Source of the DNA: Betaproteobacteria bacterium
Lineage (GTDB): Bacteria; Pseudomonadota; Gammaproteobacteria; Burkholderiales; Casimicrobiaceae
Assembly: GCA_005881895.1 (NCBI GenBank)
Contig: VBCG01000008.1
Coordinates: forward strand, 1 to 33,672
Direction of reading: 5' to 3'
Length of the DNA stretch: 33,672 nucleotides
The notes under the pieces: generated by a model
Seen by the model: only the letters and a program-made list of their open reading frames with translations
Databases searched by the model: none
Told to the model about the DNA's origin: nothing
Position numbers and translations under genes: made by a program
In this document: piece after piece, positions 22,490 to 30,389 of the stretch
Position numbering within the stretch: position 1 is the first letter of the stretch
Layout: each line of letters starts with the position of its first letter

Positions 22490-24712
22490 TCAGACGCGGC
22501 CGGGGACGGCCAGGTCGACGCGGAATCGGTCACGCTGCCTCAGCGCGGCGGCATCGAACAGCATGCGGCCCGCCCAGCGATAGACGTTGAACTCGCGGAC
22601 GATGCTTCGCATGAGCCGCATCCGATCGCGTTGCTCGTCCGGCGACATCGTCAGCGCGACGTTGAGCGCGGCGGCGCATTGGTCGGCATCGTAAGGGTTG
22701 ACGATCAGCGCTTCGGGCAGCTCGCGCGACGCGCCGGCGAAGCGCGACAGGATCAGCACGCCTTGCTCGTCGTCGCGTGCGGCAACGAATTCCTTCGCCA
22801 CCAGATTCATCCCGTCGTGCAAGCTGCTGACGAAACAGAAGTCCGCGGCGCGATGGTATTCGTAGACCAACTCCGGCTCGTGATGCTCGGCGATCAGGAT
22901 GATCGGCGGATAACGGGCATCGGGATACTGACCGTTGATCTGCTGCGCAAGCTGCCCAACCCGATCGAAGTAGTCGCGATACTCGCCGATCGTGCCGCGC
23001 GTCGGCGCAGCGATCTGGATAAACGAGAAGCGGCCGATCCACCGCGGTTCGCGTTCCAGCAGCCGTGCGATCGCCTGGAAACGCTCGAGGACGCCTTTGG
23101 TGTAATCAAGGCGGTCAATGCCGATGCCGAGCTTGTGGTTGTCGGGCAGGCCGAGACGCTCGCGCACCAGCTTGCGCGCGCGCTCGACCGTGGGCACGTG
23201 CGCCAGCGCCGCCGGCGGCCATTCGATCGAGATCGGGTAGCGGCGTACCGCGGTGGTCTGTCCGCCGCGCGTTACCGTGAACGTCTCGCGGTCGACCCGC
23301 GCTTCCAGCAAACGATCGACCGTGTCGAGGAAGTTGTTGCAATGGAACTGCGTGTGAAAGCCGAGGATGCTGCTGCCGAGCAGACCTTGCAGCAATTCAT
23401 CGCGCCACGGGCAGATCGCGAACGCTTCCGGATTGGGCCATGGAATGTGCCAAAACGTAATAATTGTCGCCGCCGGCAAGCGTTCGCGGATCATCTGTGG
23501 CAACAGAGCGAAATGGTAATCCTGGACGAGCACGATCGGATCGGGCGTCTTCGATTCGGCCGCGACGGCCGCGGCAAACTTCGCGTTGATCTTCCCGTAA
23601 TAGTTCCAATCGCTGCTTCGAAACGTCGGCCGCACGTGCGCGATGTGGCAGAGCGGCCATAGACCTTCATTCGAGAAGCCGCTGTAGTAACCGGCTTCCT
23701 CCTCGGGCGTGAGCCAAATCCGGCGAATCTGGTAGCTCGAGCGCTCGGGCGGCACGCCAACGCGGTCGTTGCGGTCGACCGTATCGCGGTCGGCCGAGCC
23801 GCTGCCATGCGCGATCCAGACGCCGGAGCATGCGCGCATCACCGGTTCGAGCGCCGTGACGAGGCCGCTGGCAGGACGCTGAACGCGAATCCCTTGGTCG
23901 GTCTTGATGTGAATGTACGGCTCACGATTGGACACCGCAATGACGTCATTACCGCGAAGCTCGCTGCGCAATGCCGAGCGCAACGTCTCCTGCGTCCATA
24001 TGCGACCGTCGCCGTTGTGCGGCCGGTATTGACGCTCCAGCTCGCGGACGAGCTCGCGTACATCGCGGGCGAACGGACGAAGCTCGGGCGCTGCGATTAC
24101 GCTTGCCGGCTTCCACAGGCCTTCACCATGCAGCAACGCGCGCAGGCCCTGGACCCATCCGCGCCAGGAAAGCTGCGCGATCACGACTGTAATGAGCGCG
24201 ACCATCGCGCCGAGCGCAACGAAAAAATAGAACAGATAACGGCGTGTCTCTGCTCTGCGGCTCGCGATGAAGCTCGTGTCGTTTACGACGACCAAGTCGC
24301 CGCCGGTATCGATGTCCGGTCCAATCGCTGCAGCGGTCAGATGCAGGCTGCCGTGATTCGCCGTCGCCGGCCTATCGCTGCGTGGATTCGCATCGACGGC
24401 ACGGCAATCGATATCTGCGGGAAAGCGTTCCGACGCGATCGGCTTCGTCGCACCCGGCGGACAATAGGCAACGGCATAGAGCTGCTGGTCCTGGGTCAGC
24501 CGGTTGAAGAACGCGGTGATGCGTGCCGGCGTGGCGTCCGCCAACAGTTGCCTGAGTGGCTCTTCGACCGTGTACGCGATCAGCGCGGAACGCTCGTCCA
24601 GATCGCGAACGAACCATCGTTGCATCATGCCGTCAACGAATGGAACCGCGGCGTAGGCGAACGCGGCCAACGCCACCAGCAGAGGAACAAGAAATCGCAG
24701 CGACAGTCGCAC
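22490..24712 (-). CDS. otsA: Trehalose-6-phosphate synthase with N-terminal two-helix membrane module
   Basis: This 740-residue GT20 glycosyltransferase makes trehalose-6-phosphate from UDP-glucose and glucose-6-phosphate. The catalytic domain begins near residue 256 (NDVIAVSNREPYIH). It shows the YYSGFSNEGLWPLCH region, VQDYHFALLP, the GIDRLDYTKG phosphate-binding motif and HDGMNLVAKEFVA. Ordinary OtsA is about 470 residues. Here about 250 residues precede it: a membrane helix (5-26), an extracytoplasmic segment of about 130 residues, a second helix (157-180), and a HAMP-like helical linker (about 181-235). The layout is like a sensor kinase with the kinase replaced by a sugar transferase. 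The start is GTG 24712; no ATG lies upstream in frame. Confidence 0.9.
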   Translation of the reverse strand: MRLSLRFLVPLLVALAAFAYAAVPFVDGMMQRWFVRDLDERSALIAYTVEEPLRQLLADATPARITAFFNRLTQDQQLYAVAYCPPGATKPIASERFPADIDCRAVDANPRSDRPATANHGSLHLTAAAIGPDIDTGGDLVVVNDTSFIASRRAETRRYLFYFFVALGAMVALITVVIAQLSWRGWVQGLRALLHGEGLWKPASVIAAPELRPFARDVRELVRELERQYRPHNGDGRIWTQETLRSALRSELRGNDVIAVSNREPYIHIKTDQGIRVQRPASGLVTALEPVMRACSGVWIAHGSGSADRDTVDRNDRVGVPPERSSYQIRRIWLTPEEEAGYYSGFSNEGLWPLCHIAHVRPTFRSSDWNYYGKINAKFAAAVAAESKTPDPIVLVQDYHFALLPQMIRERLPAATIITFWHIPWPNPEAFAICPWRDELLQGLLGSSILGFHTQFHCNNFLDTVDRLLEARVDRETFTVTRGGQTTAVRRYPISIEWPPAALAHVPTVERARKLVRERLGLPDNHKLGIGIDRLDYTKGVLERFQAIARLLEREPRWIGRFSFIQIAAPTRGTIGEYRDYFDRVGQLAQQINGQYPDARYPPIILIAEHHEPELVYEYHRAADFCFVSSLHDGMNLVAKEFVAARDDEQGVLILSRFAGASRELPEALIVNPYDADQCAAALNVALTMSPDEQRDRMRLMRSIVREFNVYRWAGRMLFDAAALRQRDRFRVDLAVPGRV

Positions 24713-24823
24713 GGATAACGGGCGCTCAATGCAGACCGGTTGATCGTAGAGGTGGCACGTCGACCCGTCTGTAGGGGTTACGCCTATCGGACTGTGAGGC
24801 AGCGTCCGATACGCAAAAGGTCC

Positions 24824-25624
24824 TTAATCGGCCGCACCAAGCTCGCTCTCATGCCAGCGCGCGAGCGCGAGCCGCGAAACCCAGATCGTAACTCCAAAAA
24901 GCGCAACGCCGGTCGCCGTAATGAGGAGAAGCGCTGCGAAAAGCCGCGGAATGTTGAGCTGAAATCCCGCGAGGAGAATCTGATACGCCAGACCTGCACC
25001 GCTGCCGCCGGTCCCGGCGACAAATTCGGCGACCACGGCGCCGATCAGTGCGAGCCCGCTCGCGATGCGCAATCCGCCAAAAAAGTACGGCAGGGCGCTT
25101 GGGATGCGCAACCGGGTGAGGACTTGCCAGCGCGTCGCGCGACACAAACGGAAGAGATTGAGGAGCCCCGGGTCCGCGCTGCGCAGCCCCAACGTCGTGT
25201 TCGAGATGATCGGAAAGATCGCGACGACGACGGCGCAGAGGATGAGCGCGATCCATGTGTTCTTGACCCAGATGATGATGAGCGGCGCGATCGCGACGAT
25301 CGGCGTGACCTGCAGCATGACGGCATAGGGGAACAAGCTCATTTCGATCCACCGGCTTTGCACAAAAACGAGCGCCGTGAGCGTGCCGAAAACCGTGGCC
25401 AGCAGGAGCGCGACGAGTGCGATCCCCAGCGTCACCGTGAGCGAGCGCAGCAACAGCTCGCGATCGGCCACGAGCGTTTCAAGTACCCGAGCGGGCGATG
25501 GTACGAGATAGCTCGGCACCGCGTAGACGTCAGTCAAGATTTGCCATAACGCGATGACGGCAAGCGCAAGAAGCACGGGCGCCACGATACGCAGAGGACG
25601 GGGAACGGCGGTCGTTTCGTTCAT
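24824..25624 (-). CDS. ABC transporter permease (SsuC/TauC/ThiX-like)
   Basis: This 266-residue inner-membrane permease of the BPD transport family has about six helices. The cytoplasmic EAA-type loop is LFRLCRATRWQVLTRLRIPS ALP, which contacts the ATPase. The N-terminal APVLLALAVIALWQIL helix and YLVPSPARVLETL are typical of nitrate/sulfonate/pyrimidine-type importers. It overlaps the ATPase gene by 4 bases (ATGA), so translation is coupled. The substrate is unknown. Confidence 0.9.
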   Translation of the reverse strand: MNETTAVPRPLRIVAPVLLALAVIALWQILTDVYAVPSYLVPSPARVLETLVADRELLLRSLTVTLGIALVALLLATVFGTLTALVFVQSRWIEMSLFPYAVMLQVTPIVAIAPLIIIWVKNTWIALILCAVVVAIFPIISNTTLGLRSADPGLLNLFRLCRATRWQVLTRLRIPSALPYFFGGLRIASGLALIGAVVAEFVAGTGGSGAGLAYQILLAGFQLNIPRLFAALLLITATGVALFGVTIWVSRLALARWHESELGAAD

Positions 25625-26454
25625 GTGCGCTCCGCGCTTTCGGCACCCGCTTCGGCGACGAGACGTGAGAGCCGCTGCGCGTAGCTTGCGAACGTCGTCG
25701 AGACGCGAAACGTGTCACCGCGGGGAAACGGTTCATCGATCGCGATCGCGTCGAGCACGCGGCCGGGACGCGCACCCATGACCGCCACGCGCGTCGACAG
25801 GAACACGGCCTCAGCGACGCTGTGAGTCACGAATACGACAGTGAGGCGCTGCGCGGCCCACAGCTTGGATATCTCGTCGTCCAATCGTTGGCGTGTGAAT
25901 TCGTCCAACGCGCCGAACGGCTCGTCCATCAGCAGCAAGTCGGGCGATGTGACGAGCGCGCGCGCAATCGACACGCGCATTTGCATTCCGCCGGAAAGCT
26001 CGCGCGGCAAGTGGCGCGCAAAATCCTCGAGATCGACAAGGTCGAGCGCGCGCGCTACGGCGCGATCCGCATGCGCTCGGTCGGCATGTGCGAGATCGAG
26101 CGGCAAGCGCACGTTCGCATCCACGCGTGCCCACGGCATCAGTGTCGGGGCCTGAAACACAAATCCCAACTTGCGCCCCAAAGATCCGGTCGCGCTGAAC
26201 GGGTTGCCCCACCATTTGATCGCTCCACGCGACGGCGCGATGAGACCGGCGATCAGATTCAGCAGCGTCGTCTTGCCGCATCCCGATGGACCGAGCAACG
26301 TCACGAATTCGCCGTGACGCACGTCGAGGTCGACCGGCGCCAGCGCCTGCGTGCCGTTTGCGAACCGCTTCTCGACGCCGCGAATGGCGACGACTGGCGG
26401 CGCTATCTCGTTCAGGGCAAAACCTTCACGGTGCTCACGATGTCGAGCGTCCAC
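25621..26454 (-). CDS. ABC transporter ATP-binding protein (SsuB/TauB-like)
   Basis: This 277-residue ATPase energises the importer. It has Walker A GPSGCGKT (55-62), Q-loop VFQAPTLMPW, signature LSGGMQMRVSIARAL, Walker B LLLMDEPFGALDE and the switch His in FVTHSVAEAV. The chosen start is GTG 26454, which overlaps the binding-protein gene by 43 bases. A later non-ATG start near 26415 would remove most of the overlap. Either way the three ABC genes are tightly packed in one operon. Confidence 0.92.
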   Translation of the reverse strand: MDARHREHREGFALNEIAPPVVAIRGVEKRFANGTQALAPVDLDVRHGEFVTLLGPSGCGKTTLLNLIAGLIAPSRGAIKWWGNPFSATGSLGRKLGFVFQAPTLMPWARVDANVRLPLDLAHADRAHADRAVARALDLVDLEDFARHLPRELSGGMQMRVSIARALVTSPDLLLMDEPFGALDEFTRQRLDDEISKLWAAQRLTVVFVTHSVAEAVFLSTRVAVMGARPGRVLDAIAIDEPFPRGDTFRVSTTFASYAQRLSRLVAEAGAESAERT

Positions 26455-27386
26455 GCTTTGCGATAATCAACATTGGCTTTCGCAAGATTGGCGCTCCGCA
26501 GGAATTCGAGCGTGCTCGCCCAACGCGCATCGGTCATGGTGAGAAGGCCGCGCGTCTTTGCGTCACCGCCTTCGACGATCGCATAACTCTTCATCTTGGC
26601 GAGACCGTAGGCGAGCAGATCGTCGCTCATCTGAGGATTCGCCTTTTTAATAAGCGCGTTGCCCGGCGCGGGATTGGCTAGATAACTTTTCCACCCTTCG
26701 GCCGATGCAAACACAAATCTGCGTAGCGCATCACCGCGTTTTCCGAGCGTGTCGCGCGTGACGACCAACGCTTCCGCATACGGGGGATAACCCAGGTCGG
26801 CAAGCAAGAAGACCACGGGCTTGACGCCACCCTTTTCGATCGAGAACGGTTCGGACGTGACGAATCCTTGCTGCGCCAGAGTCTTGTCCACGAGGAACGG
26901 CTGCACGCTGAACGCGTAGGGTCGTTTCTGATCGTCGGTGAAACCGTAACGCTCTTTGAGCCACGGCCAGAACGTCGTGTTGCTCGCGGCGCCAATCGCA
27001 ATGGGCTTGCCTTTGAGGTCGCCGAGGTTGGTGACGCCGGGATGCGCGATGATGACTGCCGGATTCTTCTGGAACGTCGCAGCGATCGCTGTGACCGGGA
27101 TCTGCTGTTCAACCGCTGACATCACCTGCAATGCATCGGCCATCACGATGTCGAGCTGCCCGGCGGCAAGAAGTTGCAAGCCGTTCACCTGCGGTCCGCC
27201 GGACTTGAGCTCGACATCGAGGCCATGCTTTTTGTAGATGCCTTCGGCGAGCGCTTGATAGAAGCCGCCGTGCTCGGCTTCGGCAAGCCAATCAGTCGAG
27301 AACGAAAGCTTGTCCTGCGCGTGACCGGTAGCTGCAAACATCAGCGGGATTAGGGCAAGCGCGAGGCGCCAGGTCGTGCCGATCAT
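26412..27386 (-). CDS. ABC transporter substrate-binding protein (NMT1/THI5-like)
   Basis: This 324-residue periplasmic binding protein has a signal peptide (cleavage near GHAQ-DK, residue 24). The mature start LSFSTDWLAEAEHGGFYQAL is the NMT1/THI5 pattern shared by pyrimidine-precursor (ThiY), riboflavin-type and sulfonate binders. The conserved LLAAGQLDIVMADALQVM stretch is present. The ligand cannot be decided. No TPP riboswitch core is visible upstream, which weakens, but does not exclude, a thiamine-precursor role. It is the first gene of the ABC operon and divergent from the Ada-AlkA gene. Confidence 0.9.
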   Translation of the reverse strand: MIGTTWRLALALIPLMFAATGHAQDKLSFSTDWLAEAEHGGFYQALAEGIYKKHGLDVELKSGGPQVNGLQLLAAGQLDIVMADALQVMSAVEQQIPVTAIAATFQKNPAVIIAHPGVTNLGDLKGKPIAIGAASNTTFWPWLKERYGFTDDQKRPYAFSVQPFLVDKTLAQQGFVTSEPFSIEKGGVKPVVFLLADLGYPPYAEALVVTRDTLGKRGDALRRFVFASAEGWKSYLANPAPGNALIKKANPQMSDDLLAYGLAKMKSYAIVEGGDAKTRGLLTMTDARWASTLEFLRSANLAKANVDYRKAWTLDIVSTVKVLP

Positions 27387-27425
27387 CGAGAAGGTTCCGG
27401 AGTGAGGGTAGGTGCGCGACAGCCG

Positions 27426-27434
27426 GCATTATGC
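27426..27434. promoter_or_regulatory. GCAT-T-ATGC palindrome in the divergent ABC / Ada-AlkA region
   Basis: This is one of two copies of GCAT(A/T)ATGC in the interval. The other is at 27532-27540, centre-to-centre distance 106 bases (about ten helical turns). Confidence 0.3.
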
Positions 27435-27529
27435 GGAACTTGGGTTTAACGTACATTGGTTGCGAGTTCGAGGCGCGCACGGACATTGTTTCCGAGGTCC
27501 GAAAACGGCGAGTATCGGCGAACGCGCGG

Positions 27530-27542
27530 GCGCATAATGCGC
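27530..27542. promoter_or_regulatory. GCGCAT-A-ATGCGC palindrome at the Ada-AlkA start
   Basis: This perfect 13-bp palindrome overlaps ATG 27537. If translation really starts at ATG 27546 or 27549, the palindrome sits just upstream as a possible operator. Confidence 0.35.
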
Positions 27543-28979
27543 ACCATGATGCTCGATGCCGAAAGTTGTTACCGCGCGCTTGCGACGCATGACTCGCGTT
27601 TCGATGGCCGTTTCTTTGTCGGCGTCTCGTCGACGCGAATCTACTGCCGCCCCGTATGCACGGTGCGCACGCCGCGCCGCGAGAATTGCCATTTCTTCCC
27701 GAGCGCTGCCGCTGCGGAAGTCGAAGGTTATCGGCCTTGTCTGCGCTGCCGGCCTGAGCTTGCTCCGGGGAATGCGAGTGTCGACGCGACAGAGCGCCTC
27801 GGTCAAGCGGCAGTCGATCTGATCGAAAATGGCGCGCTCGACGACGACGGGCTTGAAGGGCTCGCGGAGCGGATCGGCGTCACGAGCCGTCATCTGCGTC
27901 GCGTATTCGTGGCGCAATTCGGCGTCGCGCCGGTCGAGTATGCGCAGACGCAGCGGCTGTTACTGGCGAAACATTTGTTGACCGATACCGCACTGCCGAT
28001 CACCGAAATCGCGCTGGCAAGCGGTTTCCAAAGCCTCCGCCGGTTCAACGCGCTTTTCAAGGCACGCTACCGGATGGCACCTTCGCGGTTGCGCAAGGAC
28101 GCGGCGCCCGGCACGTTGCCGGACATGCTGGAATTCGGGCTCTCGTACCGGCCGCCTTATGCATTCGACGCGCTGCTCGATTTTTTGCGTGCTCGCGAGA
28201 TCGAAGGCGTCGAGGTCGTAACCGCCCACGCGTATCGGCGCACGCTCTCGATCCAGCATCGTGGCGCGACGCATACCGGAACGATCGAGATTCGACGTTC
28301 GCCGCGAAAGAGCGCGCTTGCGGTCAGCGTATCGGCGTCGTTTGCGCCCGTCGTTCCGCACGTGCTGTCGCGCGTCAAGCATGCTTTCGATCTCGGATGC
28401 GATCCGACGCAAGTGGCCGCGTGTCTTGGGGATCTTGCCGCTGCACATCCGGGTTTGCGCGTTCCCGGTACGTTCGATGGCTTCGAGCTTGCCGCACGCG
28501 CAGTTATCGGCCAGCAAATTACCGTACGCGCAGCGCGCACGCTGCTTGGAAGGCTGGTCCGGGAGCTGGCGACGCCGATCGATCGAGGATCGGACGGCGC
28601 GTCGTTGCTGTTTCCCACGGCTCCCCGTGTCGCCGCATGCGAGCCCGCGCAGATCGCTCGGCTCGGCATGCCGTCGTCGCGGGCGCGGACGCTTGTGGCG
28701 CTCGCCGCGGCTGTTGCGCGGAGTGAAATTGATCTCGGCGGGGGCGGCGACGTCGAGGCCGCAATCGCCAAACTGCAATCGATCGCGGGCATTGGAACGT
28801 GGACCGCGCATTACATCGCGATGCGCGCACTGCGCTGGCCGGATGCGTTCCTCGCGAACGATCGGATCGTGTTGAAAGCGATGAATGAAACGCGTCCGGC
28901 GCGTGCGCTTGCCCGAAGCGAAGCGTGGCGGCCCTGGCGCGCCTATGCTGTGATGCATTTGTGGAAAGGAAACTCATGA
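27537..28979 (+). CDS. alkA: Ada-type methyl-phosphotriester sensor fused to AlkA glycosylase
   Basis: This protein of about 480 residues joins three parts. An Ada N-terminal zinc domain has C37, C41, C68 and C71 (YCRPVC, CLRC), whose first Cys normally takes a methyl group from phosphotriesters. An AraC-type helix-turn-helix (about 95-180, ITEIALASGFQSLRRFN) follows. Last is an AlkA glycosylase with HhH motif LQSIAGIGTWTAHYIAMRAL and catalytic Asp in FLANDRIVLKAM. It should both sense alkylation as a regulator and excise 3-methyladenine-type bases. Starts at 27546 or 27549 (MLDAESCYRAL) are closer to the family norm. Its stop overlaps the ogt start (ATGA), giving a two-gene repair operon. 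Confidence 0.92.
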   Translation: MRTMMLDAESCYRALATHDSRFDGRFFVGVSSTRIYCRPVCTVRTPRRENCHFFPSAAAAEVEGYRPCLRCRPELAPGNASVDATERLGQAAVDLIENGALDDDGLEGLAERIGVTSRHLRRVFVAQFGVAPVEYAQTQRLLLAKHLLTDTALPITEIALASGFQSLRRFNALFKARYRMAPSRLRKDAAPGTLPDMLEFGLSYRPPYAFDALLDFLRAREIEGVEVVTAHAYRRTLSIQHRGATHTGTIEIRRSPRKSALAVSVSASFAPVVPHVLSRVKHAFDLGCDPTQVAACLGDLAAAHPGLRVPGTFDGFELAARAVIGQQITVRAARTLLGRLVRELATPIDRGSDGASLLFPTAPRVAACEPAQIARLGMPSSRARTLVALAAAVARSEIDLGGGGDVEAAIAKLQSIAGIGTWTAHYIAMRALRWPDAFLANDRIVLKAMNETRPARALARSEAWRPWRAYAVMHLWKGNS

Positions 28980-29488
28980 ATCAGCTCATCCGTTATTGCT
29001 CGGCGCCGAGCCCCCTCGGCAATATCCTTCTGGTTGCGAACGGCGACGCATTGTGCGGCGTCTATTTCGATGGCCAAAAGTATCTGCCGGCGATCGATCC
29101 CGCGTGGCAGGAAGACAGCGGTTCGGCGATCCTCCGCACAGCGCACAATCAGCTCGATCAATATTTTGCCGGTTCGCGCAAGCGCTTTGAACTGCCGCTC
29201 GCGCCAAACGGAACGTCATTTCAACGCGCCGTGTGGAACGCGATCGCGCAAGTTCCATGGGGCGAAACGCTGACCTATGCCGAGCTTGCGTCGCGCGCCG
29301 GCCGTCCGGGGAGCGCGCGTGCCGCCGGCGCAGCGACGGGACGTAACCCGTTGTCGATCATCGTTCCGTGCCATCGGATCGTCGGCTCGGATGGTTCGCT
29401 CACCGGGTACGCGGGCGGATTGGATCGAAAGCAGAAGCTTCTAGCGCTCGAGCGGCCGTTGTTCGAACTTTCGCGGCGGGCCGCGTAG
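28976..29488 (+). CDS. ogt: Methylated-DNA--protein-cysteine methyltransferase
   Basis: This 170-residue suicide enzyme takes the methyl group from O6-methylguanine. The active site is IIVPCHRIVG with acceptor Cys132, followed by GSLTGYAGGLDRKQKLLALE. The helix-turn-helix region reads WGETLTYAELASRAGRP. ATG 28976 overlaps the previous stop and has AAGGAAA upstream. It forms an alkylation-repair operon with the Ada-AlkA fusion: together they restore the two activities that E. coli Ada combines, here split differently. Confidence 0.96.
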   Translation: MNQLIRYCSAPSPLGNILLVANGDALCGVYFDGQKYLPAIDPAWQEDSGSAILRTAHNQLDQYFAGSRKRFELPLAPNGTSFQRAVWNAIAQVPWGETLTYAELASRAGRPGSARAAGAATGRNPLSIIVPCHRIVGSDGSLTGYAGGLDRKQKLLALERPLFELSRRAA

Positions 29489-29501
29489 CGAGGTTAATGC
29501 A

Positions 29502-30377
29502 ATGGCGCAGGCCGATATCGCGCGATTGCTCGCGCTGGCGATCATTTGGAGCTTGTCGTTCGTCTTCATTCGCGTGCTCGTTCCGGCACTGGGGCCCGTC
29601 TGGGTGCCGATGTTGCGTGCGCTGATCGCCGGGATCGCCCTCACCGCGTGGTTCGCATTCATCCGACTCGACGCCGATGTGAAGCGGCATTGGCGTGCGT
29701 ATTTGTTTGTCGGAATCCTCAATTCGGCGCTGCCGTTTCTGTTATTCGCGTTGGCGGCCGTGCGTTTGCCCGCGTCGTACCTCGTGATCCTCAACGCGCT
29801 GTTACCGTTGTTTGCGGCGGTGGCGGCCGCGGTCTGGCTCGACGAACGCTTGACACTTGCAAAACTCACCGGCCTTGCGGCGGGCGCGGCAGGCGTCGCG
29901 CTCGTGAGCCGCGCGGGTCCGATCAAACCGGATGCAACGTTCGCATGGGCGGTGGCCGCGAGTCTCGGCGCCGTGGTCTGTTACGCGCTGGCGGGCGTAT
30001 GGCTCAAGAAGCGTGGTGCGCGCTTGAATCCGGTTGCCATCGCGGGCTGGAGTCAGCTGTTTGCCGGATTTGCGCTGCTACCTGCCGTACCGTTCGCCCC
30101 CATTGCAGGACCGATCACGCCGCTCATCGTCTGGAACATGCTCGCGCTTTCGCTTCTTTGCAGCGGCGTCGCGTACGTGCTCTTCTTCAGGCTGATCGCA
30201 AACGTCGGGCCTGTTCGCACGATGACCGTCACGTTCTTGATGCCGGCGTTGGGCATGATGTGGGGCGTGTTATTTCTGGACGAGACGGTGACATTGCCGA
30301 TGCTCTTCGGCGCGGCGCTGATCATCGCCGGCACCGCATCCGTACTCCGGCCGTCGCGGTTGCCGCGACCCGCATAA
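29502..30377 (+). CDS. EamA/DMT-family membrane transporter
   Basis: This 291-residue protein has two EamA halves and about ten helices (IIWSLSFVFIRVLVPALGPV at the start; LMPALGMMWGVLFLDETVTL near the end). It begins 13 bases after ogt with GAGG upstream, so it is probably the third gene of the operon, although nothing ties it functionally to DNA repair. It is clearly distinct in sequence from the DMT protein at 3450. The substrate is unknown. Confidence 0.87.
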   Translation: MAQADIARLLALAIIWSLSFVFIRVLVPALGPVWVPMLRALIAGIALTAWFAFIRLDADVKRHWRAYLFVGILNSALPFLLFALAAVRLPASYLVILNALLPLFAAVAAAVWLDERLTLAKLTGLAAGAAGVALVSRAGPIKPDATFAWAVAASLGAVVCYALAGVWLKKRGARLNPVAIAGWSQLFAGFALLPAVPFAPIAGPITPLIVWNMLALSLLCSGVAYVLFFRLIANVGPVRTMTVTFLMPALGMMWGVLFLDETVTLPMLFGAALIIAGTASVLRPSRLPRPA

Positions 30378-30389
30378 ACTCCTGTCGAC

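Noticed and set aside
22106-23662. Long open frame on the plus strand (518 codons) and its neighbour at 23807-24718
   Set aside because: Both are antisense to otsA/otsB, which carry full catalytic motifs.
24753-24800. TGTAGGGGTTACGCCTATCGGAC as a further TAGGAC element before otsA
   Set aside because: The first half-site is TAGGGG and the spacing differs; resemblance is too loose to include.
27387-27536. TPP riboswitch ahead of the THI5-like binding protein
   Set aside because: No CTGAGA-type core or matching stems could be found in the leader.
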